The position numbers and the translations under genes are program-made. Shown here in pieces: positions 20,201 to 27,199 of a stretch of 64,000 bases of DNA. How positions within the stretch are numbered: position 1 is the stretch's first letter; each line of letters begins with the position of its first letter. Under the pieces are notes generated by a model, which was not told the DNA's origin, did no database searches, and saw only the letters and a program-made list of their open reading frames with translations. Source of the DNA: CBDDLD01 sp965250025 (GTDB lineage: Bacteria > Bacteroidota > Bacteroidia > Flavobacteriales > Flavobacteriaceae); the NCBI GenBank assembly GCA_965250025.1, contig OZ252283.1:1674001-1738000 (forward strand), in the 5' to 3' direction.

Positions 20201-20849
20201 ACCTATCATTACGCAATCTCCAGCAGCTGGTGCTACTCTAGGACTGGGTACCACAACCATTACATTAACAGCTACAGATGGCAGTGGTAACACAGCGACC
20301 TGTACGGTAAATCAAACTGTGGTCGATGATACTGATCCTGTGATCACAGATTGTCCGACTGACTTTTCTGTTGCTCCAGATATGAGTGGAAACTATACCA
20401 TTTTAGATTACGATGGCATAATTACATTCAGTGACAATTGTACTGCTAATGGTAGTATAAGTACTTTACAAAACCCTGTTGCTGGTACGGTTATAACTGC
20501 AGGTACGACGTTAGTTACTTATACAATAACAGACGCTGCCGGTAATGATGATGTTTGCAGTTTTAACATTACGGTAGACTCAACTTTAGGAATTATAGAA
20601 AATGAGTTTAATGAACCTAAAGTAAATTTACACCCTAACCCTTCATCAGACATTCTTTATGTAACAACAGCAAACACCACTTTTATAGATGCTGAAGTAT
20701 ATGACCTTACTGGTAGGGTAGTAAAATCTATTAAACGTATTAACCAACAGGATTTTAAAATAGATGTTACAGATCTAGAAAATGCTCAATATTTTCTAAA
20801 CATTAATTCTGAAAATGGTACTGTTATAAAGCGATTTATTAAAATGTAG
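17208..20849 (+). CDS. T9SS-exported adhesin-like protein with ten HYR repeats
   Basis: 1213 residues. The signal peptide is at about 1-22, then a unique N-terminal domain (about 23-200), ten 84-residue HYR/Ig-like repeats, a divergent eleventh unit (DCPTDFSVAP onward) and a C-terminal type IX sorting domain (LHPNPSSDILYV to RFIKM). HYR domains are found in cell-surface and adhesion proteins; export across the outer membrane by T9SS and attachment to the surface is the expected fate. Each repeat carries paired cysteines in VCASTPANI and ATCTVNQ. Repeats differ at only a few positions. The start ATG 17208 directly precedes the signal peptide. Substrate or partner is unknown. Confidence 0.9.
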   Translation: MYVKKLPLSILFILMSLMSFGQVFEFNGSSNLANAFGAQSPEYCSSIITYSPASNNDLDIQACENTTGRGGFGGISLAEGSGELSVSGAGIGNSAGANKRVIFTRNSGDDFEARNIQVVPRCYRPNSGSPYETTDFSIVGFKDGTQTGIYSVNGATHGTLYDIDLTAQTGFDDIDELVVNTGVQDFRILELELSDVSLADTTDPVITVCASTPANISANGSCLGTASDLTGDVTATDDSGVTPTITQSPAAGATLGLGTTTITLTATDGSGNTATCTVNQTVVDDTDPVITVCASTPANIPANNFCQGTAPDLTGSVTATDNCTASPVITQSPAAGATLGLGTTTITLTATDSSGNTATCTVNQTVVDDTDPVITVCASTPANIPANNFCQGTAPDLTGSVTATDNCTASPIITQSPAAGATLGLGTTTITLTATDGSGNTATCTVNQTVVDDTDPTIVVCASTPANISAGASCTGTAPDLTGSVTATDNCTASPIITQSPAAGATLGLGTTTITLTATDGSGNTATCTVNQTVVDDTDPTIVVCASTPANIPANNFCQGTAPDLTGSVTATDNCTASPIITQSPAAGATLGLGTTTITLTATDGSGNTATCTVNQTVVDDTDPVITVCASTPANIPANNFCQGTAPDLTGSVTATDNCTASPVITQSPAAGATLGLGTTTITLTATDGSGNTATCTVNQTVVDDTDPVITVCASTPANIPANNFCQGTAPDLTGSVTATDNCTASPIITQSPAAGATLGLGTTTITLTATDGSGNTATCTVNQTVVDDTDPTIVVCASTPANIPANNFCQGTAPDLTGSVTATDNCTASPVITQSPAAGATLGLGTTTITLTATDSSGNTATCTVNQTVVDDTDPVITVCASTPANIPANNFCQGTAPDLTGSVTATDNCTASPIITQSPAAGATLGLGTTTITLTATDGSGNTATCTVNQTVVDDTDPTIVVCASTPANISAGASCTGTAPDLTGSVTATDNCTASPIITQSPAAGATLGLGTTTITLTATDGSGNTATCTVNQTVVDDTDPVITDCPTDFSVAPDMSGNYTILDYDGIITFSDNCTANGSISTLQNPVAGTVITAGTTLVTYTITDAAGNDDVCSFNITVDSTLGIIENEFNEPKVNLHPNPSSDILYVTTANTTFIDAEVYDLTGRVVKSIKRINQQDFKIDVTDLENAQYFLNINSENGTVIKRFIKM
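17814..20333 (+). repeat. Tandem array of ten 252-bp units
   Basis: Ten in-frame units of exactly 252 bp (2520 bp in total) encode the HYR repeats. Unit 1 is the most diverged. Units 4 and 10 share a variant segment (ISAGASCTG in place of IPANNFCQG), and several neighbours are nearly identical at DNA level. This points to recent duplication or conversion. Long open frames on the opposite strand are a by-product of the repeat. Confidence 0.95.
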
Positions 20850-20886
20850 TACTATTTATAATAATATATCATAAACAAAAACGAAG

Positions 20887-20929
20887 CTCTCTTTTGTATT
20901 TTTAATATCTTAAAGAGAGTTTTGTTTTT
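20887..20929 (+). terminator. Terminator after the HYR adhesin
   Basis: An 8-bp stem (CTCTCTTT 20887-20894 with AAAGAGAG 20912-20919) is followed by a T-rich tract. Confidence 0.7.
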
Positions 20930-21172
20930 ATAAACACCTTTTAATTTTCTTAAGCTGTAGTTGTATTAACTAGCTTATAATTAAAGAAAACGTACGCTGA
21001 GATTCCTTTTGATATTGTAGACGATGTAATTTTTTAGTTAATGATTATGCTCTACGTACTCAAAAAGCATCCCTTCAGTTCTTTTATTTAAAAATTGAAC
21101 ATACAGTATTTGTCTTGATTTTTTAATGATGCAACACTCAATCTCTTAAGCCATCATTTAACATTTATTTAC

Positions 21173-21190
21173 ATTCTACAAATGTAGAAT
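21173..21190. promoter_or_regulatory. BlaI/MecI-type operator candidate
   Basis: The perfect 18-bp dyad ATTCTACA-AA-TGTAGAAT has the TACA/TGTA core of BlaI/MecI/CopY-family operators. It lies just upstream of a TATATTTA -7-like element (21195-21202), where a repressor would block RNA polymerase, and 70 bp before the S41 peptidase ATG. No BlaI-type gene is in the window. Confidence 0.5.
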
Positions 21191-21259
21191 TAAATATATT
21201 TATACACAGCAATTATAGATCTAGCATAACATAAGGTTACGCTATACAAAAACATAACC

Positions 21260-22714
21260 ATGAAAAACACTATTAAGTATTTAATAGGCGTCTTAATACT
21301 TTTGACTGTACTATCGTGCCAAACGCCTCAAAATCAAAATAGCAACACAAATGAAAAATCATTCAATCAAGATTTGGTCAATGACATTGACACTTTAAAA
21401 TACTGGATTTTAAATGCCCATGGCGATCCTTTTAGGTTCACGACTCCTGATAAGTTAAACCATGAGTTTCAAAAAGCTAAAGCGTCCGTAAAGAAAAAGC
21501 CTGATATCTCTTCTGATGAGTTTGCAGGGCTTCTTTTACCAATAATTGCAGAATTGAGAGATGGACATGCTCAGGTATTTCCCGCCAATTTAAATGAAGT
21601 TAAAGACAGTATATATTTTCCTTTACAATTTTTATTCGTTGACGATAAACCTTTTGTTATCAAAAATTTAAGCAATAAAACCATAAATGCAGGAGCAGAA
21701 ATTGTGACGATTAATGGTGAAAATGCAGAAGCTTATTTCAAAAACATACTTCCCTACATGCATAGAGACGGTGATATTGAGACTGTAAGATATAGACGCT
21801 TACAAAATATCCCTTACTTAACCAGAGTCTTAAGGTTTTTAGGAAAGGTAAGAACCACATATACAGTTAAAATCAAAAACGAAAACGGTAGTGTTGAAGA
21901 ACATCATCTAAAAGGATTATCTCCAAAACAGTACCAATTAAAAACATCTCGAACTTCTAAACCCTTCGAAGCATTAACATTTCATGTTATAGATAGTTTA
22001 AAGTCCACTGCACTTCTGGATATCAATTCTTTTAATCCGACTTATTATCCAAAACAGCGTTTTTATAGTAAAATTGATAGTGTTATAAGAGCGCTAAATA
22101 CTTCAAAAATCAACAATCTCATCATTGACCTTAGAAATAATACCGGTGGCGAAGACTCCTATTCTATGTATCTGTTACGATATTTATTAAATGAGACCTT
22201 TAGCTATGGTAGTGAGGTTACTTTTGTGAAAAACAACTACAAATTTTTACCCGATGGTAAGCATTGGGATATTGATCCTAAGTGTTTTATAAAGAATGAA
22301 AAAGGCACTTATGACGCTACCAAACACCTTTGGGAAGATCACCCAACATTAGGATCATTTAAACCCTATGAGAATCACTACAAAGGCAAAGTATTGGTAT
22401 TGATAAACGCTTTTACATTTTCAGCAGCAGCAGATTTTGCTTCAAGATTACATTATCATAAAAGAGCACTTTTTATAGGGGAAGAAACCGGAGGAAGTTA
22501 TATTGGTAATGTAAGCGGTTACATCCCTACATTAGACTTGCCAAATTCCAAAGTAAAAATCAACCTGCCATTAATCAGTACCAAAGCACCGTTTTTTGAA
22601 GAGCGATTTACCAATAGAGGCGTCATACCAGATATTGAAGTATTACCGACTGTATTATCAGTCATAAACTCTAGAGATAATGCATTTGAAGAAATAGTTA
22701 AACATCTCGATTAA
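21260..22714 (+). CDS. S41-family peptidase lipoprotein
   Basis: 484 residues. The N-terminus is a lipoprotein signal with the lipobox cysteine in LTVLSCQ (about residue 20). The C-terminal half has the S41 (C-terminal processing peptidase/tricorn-like) fold: IIDLRNNTGG, then the nucleophile serine 388 in TFSAAADF, and GEETGG. It probably cleaves peptides on the periplasmic side of a membrane. No PDZ domain is obvious, unlike CtpA. It stands alone behind a BlaI-like palindrome. Substrate unknown. Confidence 0.88.
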   Translation: MKNTIKYLIGVLILLTVLSCQTPQNQNSNTNEKSFNQDLVNDIDTLKYWILNAHGDPFRFTTPDKLNHEFQKAKASVKKKPDISSDEFAGLLLPIIAELRDGHAQVFPANLNEVKDSIYFPLQFLFVDDKPFVIKNLSNKTINAGAEIVTINGENAEAYFKNILPYMHRDGDIETVRYRRLQNIPYLTRVLRFLGKVRTTYTVKIKNENGSVEEHHLKGLSPKQYQLKTSRTSKPFEALTFHVIDSLKSTALLDINSFNPTYYPKQRFYSKIDSVIRALNTSKINNLIIDLRNNTGGEDSYSMYLLRYLLNETFSYGSEVTFVKNNYKFLPDGKHWDIDPKCFIKNEKGTYDATKHLWEDHPTLGSFKPYENHYKGKVLVLINAFTFSAAADFASRLHYHKRALFIGEETGGSYIGNVSGYIPTLDLPNSKVKINLPLISTKAPFFEERFTNRGVIPDIEVLPTVLSVINSRDNAFEEIVKHLD

Positions 22715-22731
22715 ATTTCTGCATTTTTATA

Positions 22732-22761
22732 TTGTATAGTTATAAAGAGGTGTTATATTTG
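22732..22761 (+). promoter_or_regulatory. Promoter of tRNA-Arg
   Basis: TTG 22732-22734, a 19-bp spacer and TATATTTG 22754-22761 fit the consensus exactly. Transcription would start close to the tRNA 5' end at 22780. Confidence 0.8.
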
Positions 22762-22779
22762 CACCGCTCTAATAGCAAT

Positions 22780-22853
22780 GGTCGCGTAGCTCAGCTGGAT
22801 AGAGCATCTGCCTTCTAAGCAGACGGTCACAGGTTCGAATCCTGTCGCGATCA
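22780..22853 (+). tRNA. tRNA-Arg (UCU), integration target
   Basis: 74-nt tRNA. The acceptor stem GGTCGCG pairs with CGCGATC (one G-U pair), with A as discriminator. The anticodon loop CTTCTAA carries TCT. Its last 13 nt are part of the 16-bp repeat copied at the far end of the mobile element, so integration restored an intact gene. Confidence 0.96.
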
Positions 22854-22856
22854 CAT
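22841..22856 (+). repeat. attL core, 16-bp direct repeat
   Basis: CCTGTCGCGATCACAT spans the T-arm/acceptor end of tRNA-Arg plus 3 bp. It is identical to 30540-30555. Confidence 0.9.
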
Positions 22857-22859
22857 TAA

Positions 22860-22886
22860 TCCTCACTATTTTAGTGGGGATTTTTT
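22860..22886 (+). terminator. Terminator after tRNA-Arg on the element side
   Basis: An 8-bp stem (22860-22867 with 22873-22880, one G-T pair) with a 5-nt loop is followed by six T. It lies inside the element, 3 bp past attL, so the element supplies the terminator for the tRNA. Confidence 0.8.
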
Positions 22887-23296
22887 GTTTTATACCGCTT
22901 ATTTATTGGGTTTAACCCTTATTTTGTATAGGTTTCTTAGAACGCTCTTTTTACCTTCTATTGCTTAATAAGTTTCTATAAGTTTGTAAAAACCTACCCC
23001 TTTTCTTACCCCCTTTTTTATTTTGATAAAAATACCCCTTCTTTTTTTGGTAATCTTATTTGTCGTATAGCTACTACTAATACCAGTTTCCACTAAAAAC
23101 GTTCGGATTACTTTTCCACACTATTGTTGAAAACTAATTATCGTTGTAAACCCTTGCCATTGCTGGGATGCTTTGAAAATTGTAAAAAAAAGTAAAACTT
23201 ACCCATGACAAAAAAATGATTTATAGATATAAGTATATAAAAGGGCTTGTTTTAAATCATTGATAAAATCCTATTGTATAATATAAAATTAAAAAA
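22887..23296. other. Non-coding left end of the element with arm-site-like repeats
   Basis: No gene. Three copies of a TACCCC(C)TT motif (22995-23004, 23006-23016, 23033-23041) lie 139-200 bp inside attL, and the TTACCCCCTTT version recurs near attR at 30472-30482. This placement fits integrase or excisionase arm-binding sites. The integrase promoter must lie here, but I see no clear consensus. Confidence 0.5.
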
Positions 23297-24439
23297 ATGA
23301 AAACTGTTAATCTTAAGTTTATTGTGAGAACTGATAAGGAAAGAATGGATGGAAAGTGTCCCATTAATATTAGAGTATCTATGGATAATAAAGTGGCTAA
23401 ACTAATGACAGGAGTTACTCTCTTTAAAGAAGATTGGAGTAAAGAAGCTAACTTTATTAAAAGAAATAAAGATTTAGAGATTGAGAAAAAACGGTTAAGG
23501 TCTTGTATGAAAAAAGTAGAAGAGTATGTAGATAATAATAACCGTTATGATATTCCTTTTTCTATACAGGATTTAAAAGATGCCTATAATGGTATTGATA
23601 ATAAAAACTTTTTCCATTATTATGATGAATTTCTAAAACATAAGGAGTTAAATGATGGTGTTACGGAAGATACATTATATATCTATGAAGTTATTGGAAA
23701 ACAACTATATGAATATAGGTCTGATTTGAAAATAGGAGAAGTCGATAAGAAATTTATTGAGAAATTTTTTATCTATTTAAAAACGATAAAAGGTGTGAAT
23801 AACCTCTACAATAAGCATAAAAATTTGAATGCGTTTTTTAATAAAATGAAACGAGATAACCTAGTAAGTGAAAATCCACTGCGTGATATACCAAAACCGA
23901 AATGTAAACCTGCTATTGTGTTTCTTACTAAAAAAGAGCAGTTTGATTTTTATGATATTGAAACGGAGGGTACTGGATTGGAGTTAAGTCAAGATGCATT
24001 TGAGTTTGCCTGTCATACGGGCTTAAGAATTGGTGATGTGTTCAGTTTAAAAAAGAAAGAAGTAATTGATGGTGTTATAATAAAAACACAACAAAAGGTT
24101 AAGAGAATTGTAAGAGTTCCACTAGTTTCTAAGCCTTTAGAAATTCTTAAAAAATATGGCTTAGATATCAAGAAAGACGATGATTTTCTTTTTCCTAAAA
24201 AGTCTCACCAAGCGGTAAATAGAGATTTAAAAATATTGGCTAAAATGGCTGAAATAGATAAGGATATTAATTTTAAGGTATCGAGGCATACTTTTGGAAC
24301 TAGATTAGCCGAAAATGGAGTGAGTGCTTTTACGATTATGAAACTTATGGGGCATTCTGATATAAAAATGACTATGCGCTATGTACAGGACGACTTAGAT
24401 ATTTTGTCTAACGCTATGAATAAGTCTGATTTTGTTTAA
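23297..24439 (+). CDS. int: Tyrosine recombinase (integrase)
   Basis: 380-residue site-specific recombinase that would integrate and excise the element at tRNA-Arg. An N-terminal arm-binding region (about 1-80) is followed by a SAM-like core-binding domain and the catalytic domain with R244 (HTGLRIGD), R330-H331 (SRHTFGT), H353 (LMGHSD) and nucleophile Y362 (MRYVQ). The usual first histidine of HxxRH is a lysine here, which active members of the family also show. It is transcribed away from attL. The start is ATG 23297. Confidence 0.95.
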   Translation: MKTVNLKFIVRTDKERMDGKCPINIRVSMDNKVAKLMTGVTLFKEDWSKEANFIKRNKDLEIEKKRLRSCMKKVEEYVDNNNRYDIPFSIQDLKDAYNGIDNKNFFHYYDEFLKHKELNDGVTEDTLYIYEVIGKQLYEYRSDLKIGEVDKKFIEKFFIYLKTIKGVNNLYNKHKNLNAFFNKMKRDNLVSENPLRDIPKPKCKPAIVFLTKKEQFDFYDIETEGTGLELSQDAFEFACHTGLRIGDVFSLKKKEVIDGVIIKTQQKVKRIVRVPLVSKPLEILKKYGLDIKKDDDFLFPKKSHQAVNRDLKILAKMAEIDKDINFKVSRHTFGTRLAENGVSAFTIMKLMGHSDIKMTMRYVQDDLDILSNAMNKSDFV

Positions 24440-24460
24440 CGGATTAAATAACTATTTTTA
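24431..24460 (+). promoter_or_regulatory. Promoter candidate at the integrase stop
   Basis: TTTG 24431-24434, an 18-bp spacer and TATTTTTA 24453-24460 (one mismatch to TAnnTTTG). It overlaps the end of int and would read into the structured region. Confidence 0.35.
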
Positions 24461-24497
24461 CCCTATGAAATAAAGTATTTCTAAAAATATTGTTTTA

Positions 24498-24655
24498 GCG
24501 TTAGCTATTGACTGTGTAACTGAAAATCGCCAATTTTAAGCACCACGAAGTTAATAGACTCTCGCTCACGTTATGGCGTGGGCTTGGTTTATTAGTGGTG
24601 CGGGTGTTTGGCGATACCTCAGTTGCGGTAAGCTAAAGTTCCACGCTTCTTTTTT
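24498..24655 (+). ncRNA. Long imperfect stem-loop, possible structured RNA or recombination/replication site
   Basis: Nested pairings in order: TTAGCT 24501-24506 with 24631-24636; AACTG 24518-24522 with 24620-24624; ATCGCCAA 24526-24533 with 24608-24615; GCACCAC 24540-24546 with 24595-24601; and an inner hairpin GCTCACG 24564-24570 with 24577-24583. An outer GCG/CGC pair (24498-24500 with 24644-24646) is followed by TTCTTTTTTTG. This order of collinear arms over 140 nt is not expected by chance. It could be an RNA with its own terminator, a leader for the next gene, or a folded single-strand DNA site (attC-like, or an origin for the Rep). I cannot choose between them. Confidence 0.5.
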
Positions 24656-24699
24656 TGTATAAACTTTTCGTTTGGGGCTTACGATTATTACTGAGGATA

Positions 24700-25335
24700 A
24701 TGAAACAATTACTAATACTACTTTTCTTCCTATTGATTAATAATATAGTTAAAGCTCAAAACGGTACTTCTTCTTATGGTAGTCGTGATATTAACGAAAT
24801 TAACAGCCAATTAAATAAATTGGATAGAGAGCTTTTAACCTTGAAATACTATATCGAGAAAAATCATAAATCAATATCAAAAAGTAGAGGAAAAACGAGA
24901 AGAGGTTATAGAAAGGATAGTGTTGAATTGAGTATAAGATTTGATAACAGTAAAAGAAGAAGGGAAACCTTAATATTGAAAAAAGATTCTTTGATTAACA
25001 ATATGTCTAAAGAGGAGATTAAAAGTGTATCTATAAACCCTATGTCTGAATTAAGGAAAACTCAATTAAATACACTGCGAAGATTGAGAGAAAAAGCCAT
25101 AATTTATTGTGATAGTGTAGATTTTAATGCTAAAAGTGTTTATAGCTATAAAATAACAGATAGTCTTCTAAAAGAGGTTAATAAGCGTCATCTTAAGTAT
25201 AGAAAAATTATTGATGACTGTATTGATAGTTATAATGGGTTTTCTAAACAATTCAAATTAGATGAAGAAGCCTTAAAAAAGGAAAAAATGTCACGTTTTA
25301 TAGACCCGAAAGAATTTAAATGCATTTATGAATAG
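24700..25335 (+). CDS. Secreted coiled-coil protein of unknown function
   Basis: 211 residues from ATG 24700 (the frame opens 15 codons earlier at TTG 24655, but the ATG begins a clean signal peptide with LILLFFLLINNIVKAQ). The mature part is highly charged, rich in Lys, Arg, Asp, Glu and Leu, with heptad-like stretches (about 25-60, 85-110 and 130-200) and a KSRGKTRRGYRKDS basic loop. I do not recognise a family. It sits between the structured repeat and the CBASS operon and is on the same strand, but 371 bp and two hairpins separate it from HNH, so it is probably not part of the defence operon. Confidence 0.65.
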   Translation: MKQLLILLFFLLINNIVKAQNGTSSYGSRDINEINSQLNKLDRELLTLKYYIEKNHKSISKSRGKTRRGYRKDSVELSIRFDNSKRRRETLILKKDSLINNMSKEEIKSVSINPMSELRKTQLNTLRRLREKAIIYCDSVDFNAKSVYSYKITDSLLKEVNKRHLKYRKIIDDCIDSYNGFSKQFKLDEEALKKEKMSRFIDPKEFKCIYE

Positions 25336-25512
25336 ATAAAACTGACATTTTGTCTATTTGTTTATATCTAGTTTTTGATCTATTTATGGGTATTTCATCG
25401 ATGCTAAGTTGTTTTTAGTCTTTAAAAACAATAAGTTAAAAACTTGTTAATAAAGTATTTGACAGGAAATCTCTATTGGCACGCTTTTGGAATTATTACG
25501 AATCATTGGAAC

Positions 25513-25600
25513 TAAAAAAAGTCCTAACCTCTGACCGAAAGGACTTTTGAAGTTTAGAGTGATTAAATGGAAATAGAGAAATCACTCTGTGTTTTGTGGG
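25513..25600 (-). ncRNA. Putative small RNA on the opposite strand of the CBASS leader
   Basis: Reading leftward there is a promoter match (-7 TACTTTCG), a perfect 8-bp hairpin (25557-25564 with 25580-25587), then a 9-bp hairpin (25517-25525 with 25540-25548) whose 3' arm runs into seven T, a standard terminator. The predicted RNA is about 88 nt and has no open frame. It is seen from sequence only; no known RNA family is recognised. It could control the CBASS operon or the element, or be unrelated. Confidence 0.5.
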
Positions 25601-25602
25601 TG

Positions 25603-25633
25603 CGAAAGTAACACCTTTCTTCGATATACCAAA
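25603..25633 (-). promoter_or_regulatory. Minus-strand promoter for the small RNA
   Basis: On the minus strand TTTG (25630-25633), a 19-bp spacer and TACTTTCG (25603-25610), one mismatch from TAnnTTTG. The spacing equals that of the tRNA-Arg promoter. Confidence 0.5.
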
Positions 25634-25706
25634 ATCTCTCTTTTTCTCGGTCTAACTAGCCATCTACCGCCTTACTAAAACGTTGGTTAAACTTATATAT
25701 AATACT

Positions 25707-25952
25707 ATGTCGTATAAAAATAGAAAAGACGAAGTATGGGAAAAGGGAAGTAAAATTAGAGGCAAAAACCCGAACCTTTATAGAAAAGATGCCCAAGGAA
25801 ATCAAATCTATTATTCCTCTTATGGTAAAAATACCGCTATGGGTTGGGAAATAGATCATTCTAAACCTAAAGCTAAAGGAGGTACTGACCACCTAAATAA
25901 TCTAAGACCTCTCCAAACGAATGCTAACCGTAAAAAAGGAGACAAATACTAA
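25707..25952 (+). CDS. Small HNH endonuclease, first gene of the CBASS operon
   Basis: 81 residues forming a single HNH domain: EIDHSKPKAKGG (H51), LNNLRPL (N64/N65) and NANRKKGD (N74) give the beta-beta-alpha-metal motif of a DNA-cleaving nuclease. The frame opens earlier at TTG 25683, but the ATG at 25707 fits better. It ends 5 nt before the CD-NTase start, so it is almost certainly in the operon. In known CBASS, HNH domains act when fused to SAVED sensors (Cap5); here there is no sensor domain, so either it is an accessory nuclease or a homing-type passenger. Base composition matches the neighbours. Confidence 0.85.
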   Translation: MSYKNRKDEVWEKGSKIRGKNPNLYRKDAQGNQIYYSSYGKNTAMGWEIDHSKPKAKGGTDHLNNLRPLQTNANRKKGDKY

Positions 25953-25957
25953 AGCTT

Positions 25958-27199
25958 ATGACTGATAATTACAAAAATGATATTAGTGAAATTCTTGATG
26001 AACTAGGAGAACAATTAGATATTTCTGAAACCGAGTATAATGTAGCTGTAAAAAGCTATGAAGCTGTTGGAGATTGGTTATCTAAAGACACATCACCTCT
26101 ACATAAATTTAAGCCTAAAATTCTACCTCAAGGGTCTTTTATGTTAGGTACTATGATAAAACCTATTAATGAAGAAGACGATTTAGATATAGACCTTGTA
26201 TGTAAACTTGAAGGGAAACCTAATGATTGGACCCAAGAAAATCTAAAAGAAGCTGTAGGTGATCGTTTAAAATCTCACGGAACATATAGAGATATGATAG
26301 AAGATGACGAAGGAGGTAGAAGATGTTGGACTTTAGAATATGCTGATGATTCAAATTATCATATGGACATATTACCTTCTGTCGCTAATGAAAACTTTAC
26401 ACTTTATTTGAATGAATCTTTTAATAATAGCCAAGATTTAGATGTTAATGATATGGCTATTAGAATCACTGATAAGGAAGAGGATAATTACCCAACAGAA
26501 ACAAATTCCGACGAATGGATGAAAAGTAACCCCTTTGGTTATGCTAAATGGTTCTTCCAAAAAGCTATTTATTCTAAAACCAAAATGTATTCTTTAAGTG
26601 AATCTGTAGACCCTGTAAGGGAATTTCAGAAAGAAAAACTACCACTTCAACGAGTAGTGCAATTACTTAAGAGGCATCGAGATTTAATGTTCTTAGATGA
26701 TAAGTATGATAATGAAAATAAACCTATTTCGATAATTATTACAACTCTTGCTAGTAGAGCGTATAATAAAAGTGAAAACATTATTGATGCTTATTCTAAT
26801 ATAGTAACCCAAATGCGTAATTATATAGAAGAAAGATATAATTATGAGACGGGTAAAACTGAAAAATGGGTTGTAAATCCTGTAAATTCAGAAGAGAATT
26901 TTGCTGATAAGTGGGTAGAGACACCACAAAAAGAAGCTTATTTCTATGAATGGCTTGATAAATTGGAAAGTGATCTTGGTATAATTAAAAATAGTGGAGG
27001 TTTAGGTTTACAGAACCTTAATGAATCTCTAACTAGAATGTATGGTAAGAATACCACTAATAAGGCATTTGCTAATTATGGAGAGCGTAAGAGACTATTA
27101 AGAGAGTCTGGTCAGAGAAAAATGGCTTCTGTAACTGGCGCATTAGGTGTATCGGGAACTACTATACCTAATCATAATTTTGAAGGCTTTAATGAGTAG
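25958..27199 (+). CDS. CBASS CD-NTase (cyclic oligonucleotide synthase)
   Basis: 413 residues. Nucleotidyltransferase signature GSFMLGT (G59-S60) with catalytic acids in DLDID (D77, D79) and a third acidic residue D137 in YHMDILP. It belongs to the cGAS/DncV-like CD-NTases that make cyclic di- or trinucleotides when phage is sensed; the product cannot be read from sequence, although patatin effectors in known systems answer to cyclic dinucleotides. It lies 5 nt after HNH and overlaps the E2-like gene by 8 nt. The C-terminus ends in a flexible stretch finishing NFEGFNE, the expected site for conjugation by the E2-like partner but without a terminal glycine. Confidence 0.92.
   Translation: MTDNYKNDISEILDELGEQLDISETEYNVAVKSYEAVGDWLSKDTSPLHKFKPKILPQGSFMLGTMIKPINEEDDLDIDLVCKLEGKPNDWTQENLKEAVGDRLKSHGTYRDMIEDDEGGRRCWTLEYADDSNYHMDILPSVANENFTLYLNESFNNSQDLDVNDMAIRITDKEEDNYPTETNSDEWMKSNPFGYAKWFFQKAIYSKTKMYSLSESVDPVREFQKEKLPLQRVVQLLKRHRDLMFLDDKYDNENKPISIIITTLASRAYNKSENIIDAYSNIVTQMRNYIEERYNYETGKTEKWVVNPVNSEENFADKWVETPQKEAYFYEWLDKLESDLGIIKNSGGLGLQNLNESLTRMYGKNTTNKAFANYGERKRLLRESGQRKMASVTGALGVSGTTIPNHNFEGFNE

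Larger units (their letters stand above)
20850..21259. other. 410-bp intergenic stretch between adhesin and S41 peptidase
   Basis: It holds the adhesin terminator (20887-20929) and, near the right end, an 18-bp palindrome with an overlapping -7-like element, both listed separately. I see no open frame worth calling in between. Confidence 0.6.
25336..25706. other. 371-bp non-coding stretch upstream of the CBASS operon
   Basis: Contains a putative minus-strand small RNA with promoter and terminator (listed separately). I see no convincing TAnnTTTG element on the plus strand for the HNH-CBASS operon. The last 70 bp are AT-rich (ATATATAATACT just before the ATG). Confidence 0.5.

Noticed and set aside
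18377..20293. Long open frames on the minus strand across the HYR repeats (80-164 codons, nearly identical to one another).
   Set aside because: They repeat with the 252-bp unit and are a consequence of a stop-free antisense frame in one unit; no start context or independent domain.
17814..20333. Regularly spaced repeats that could suggest a CRISPR array.
   Set aside because: Units are 252 bp, in frame, without spacers, and encode protein domains.
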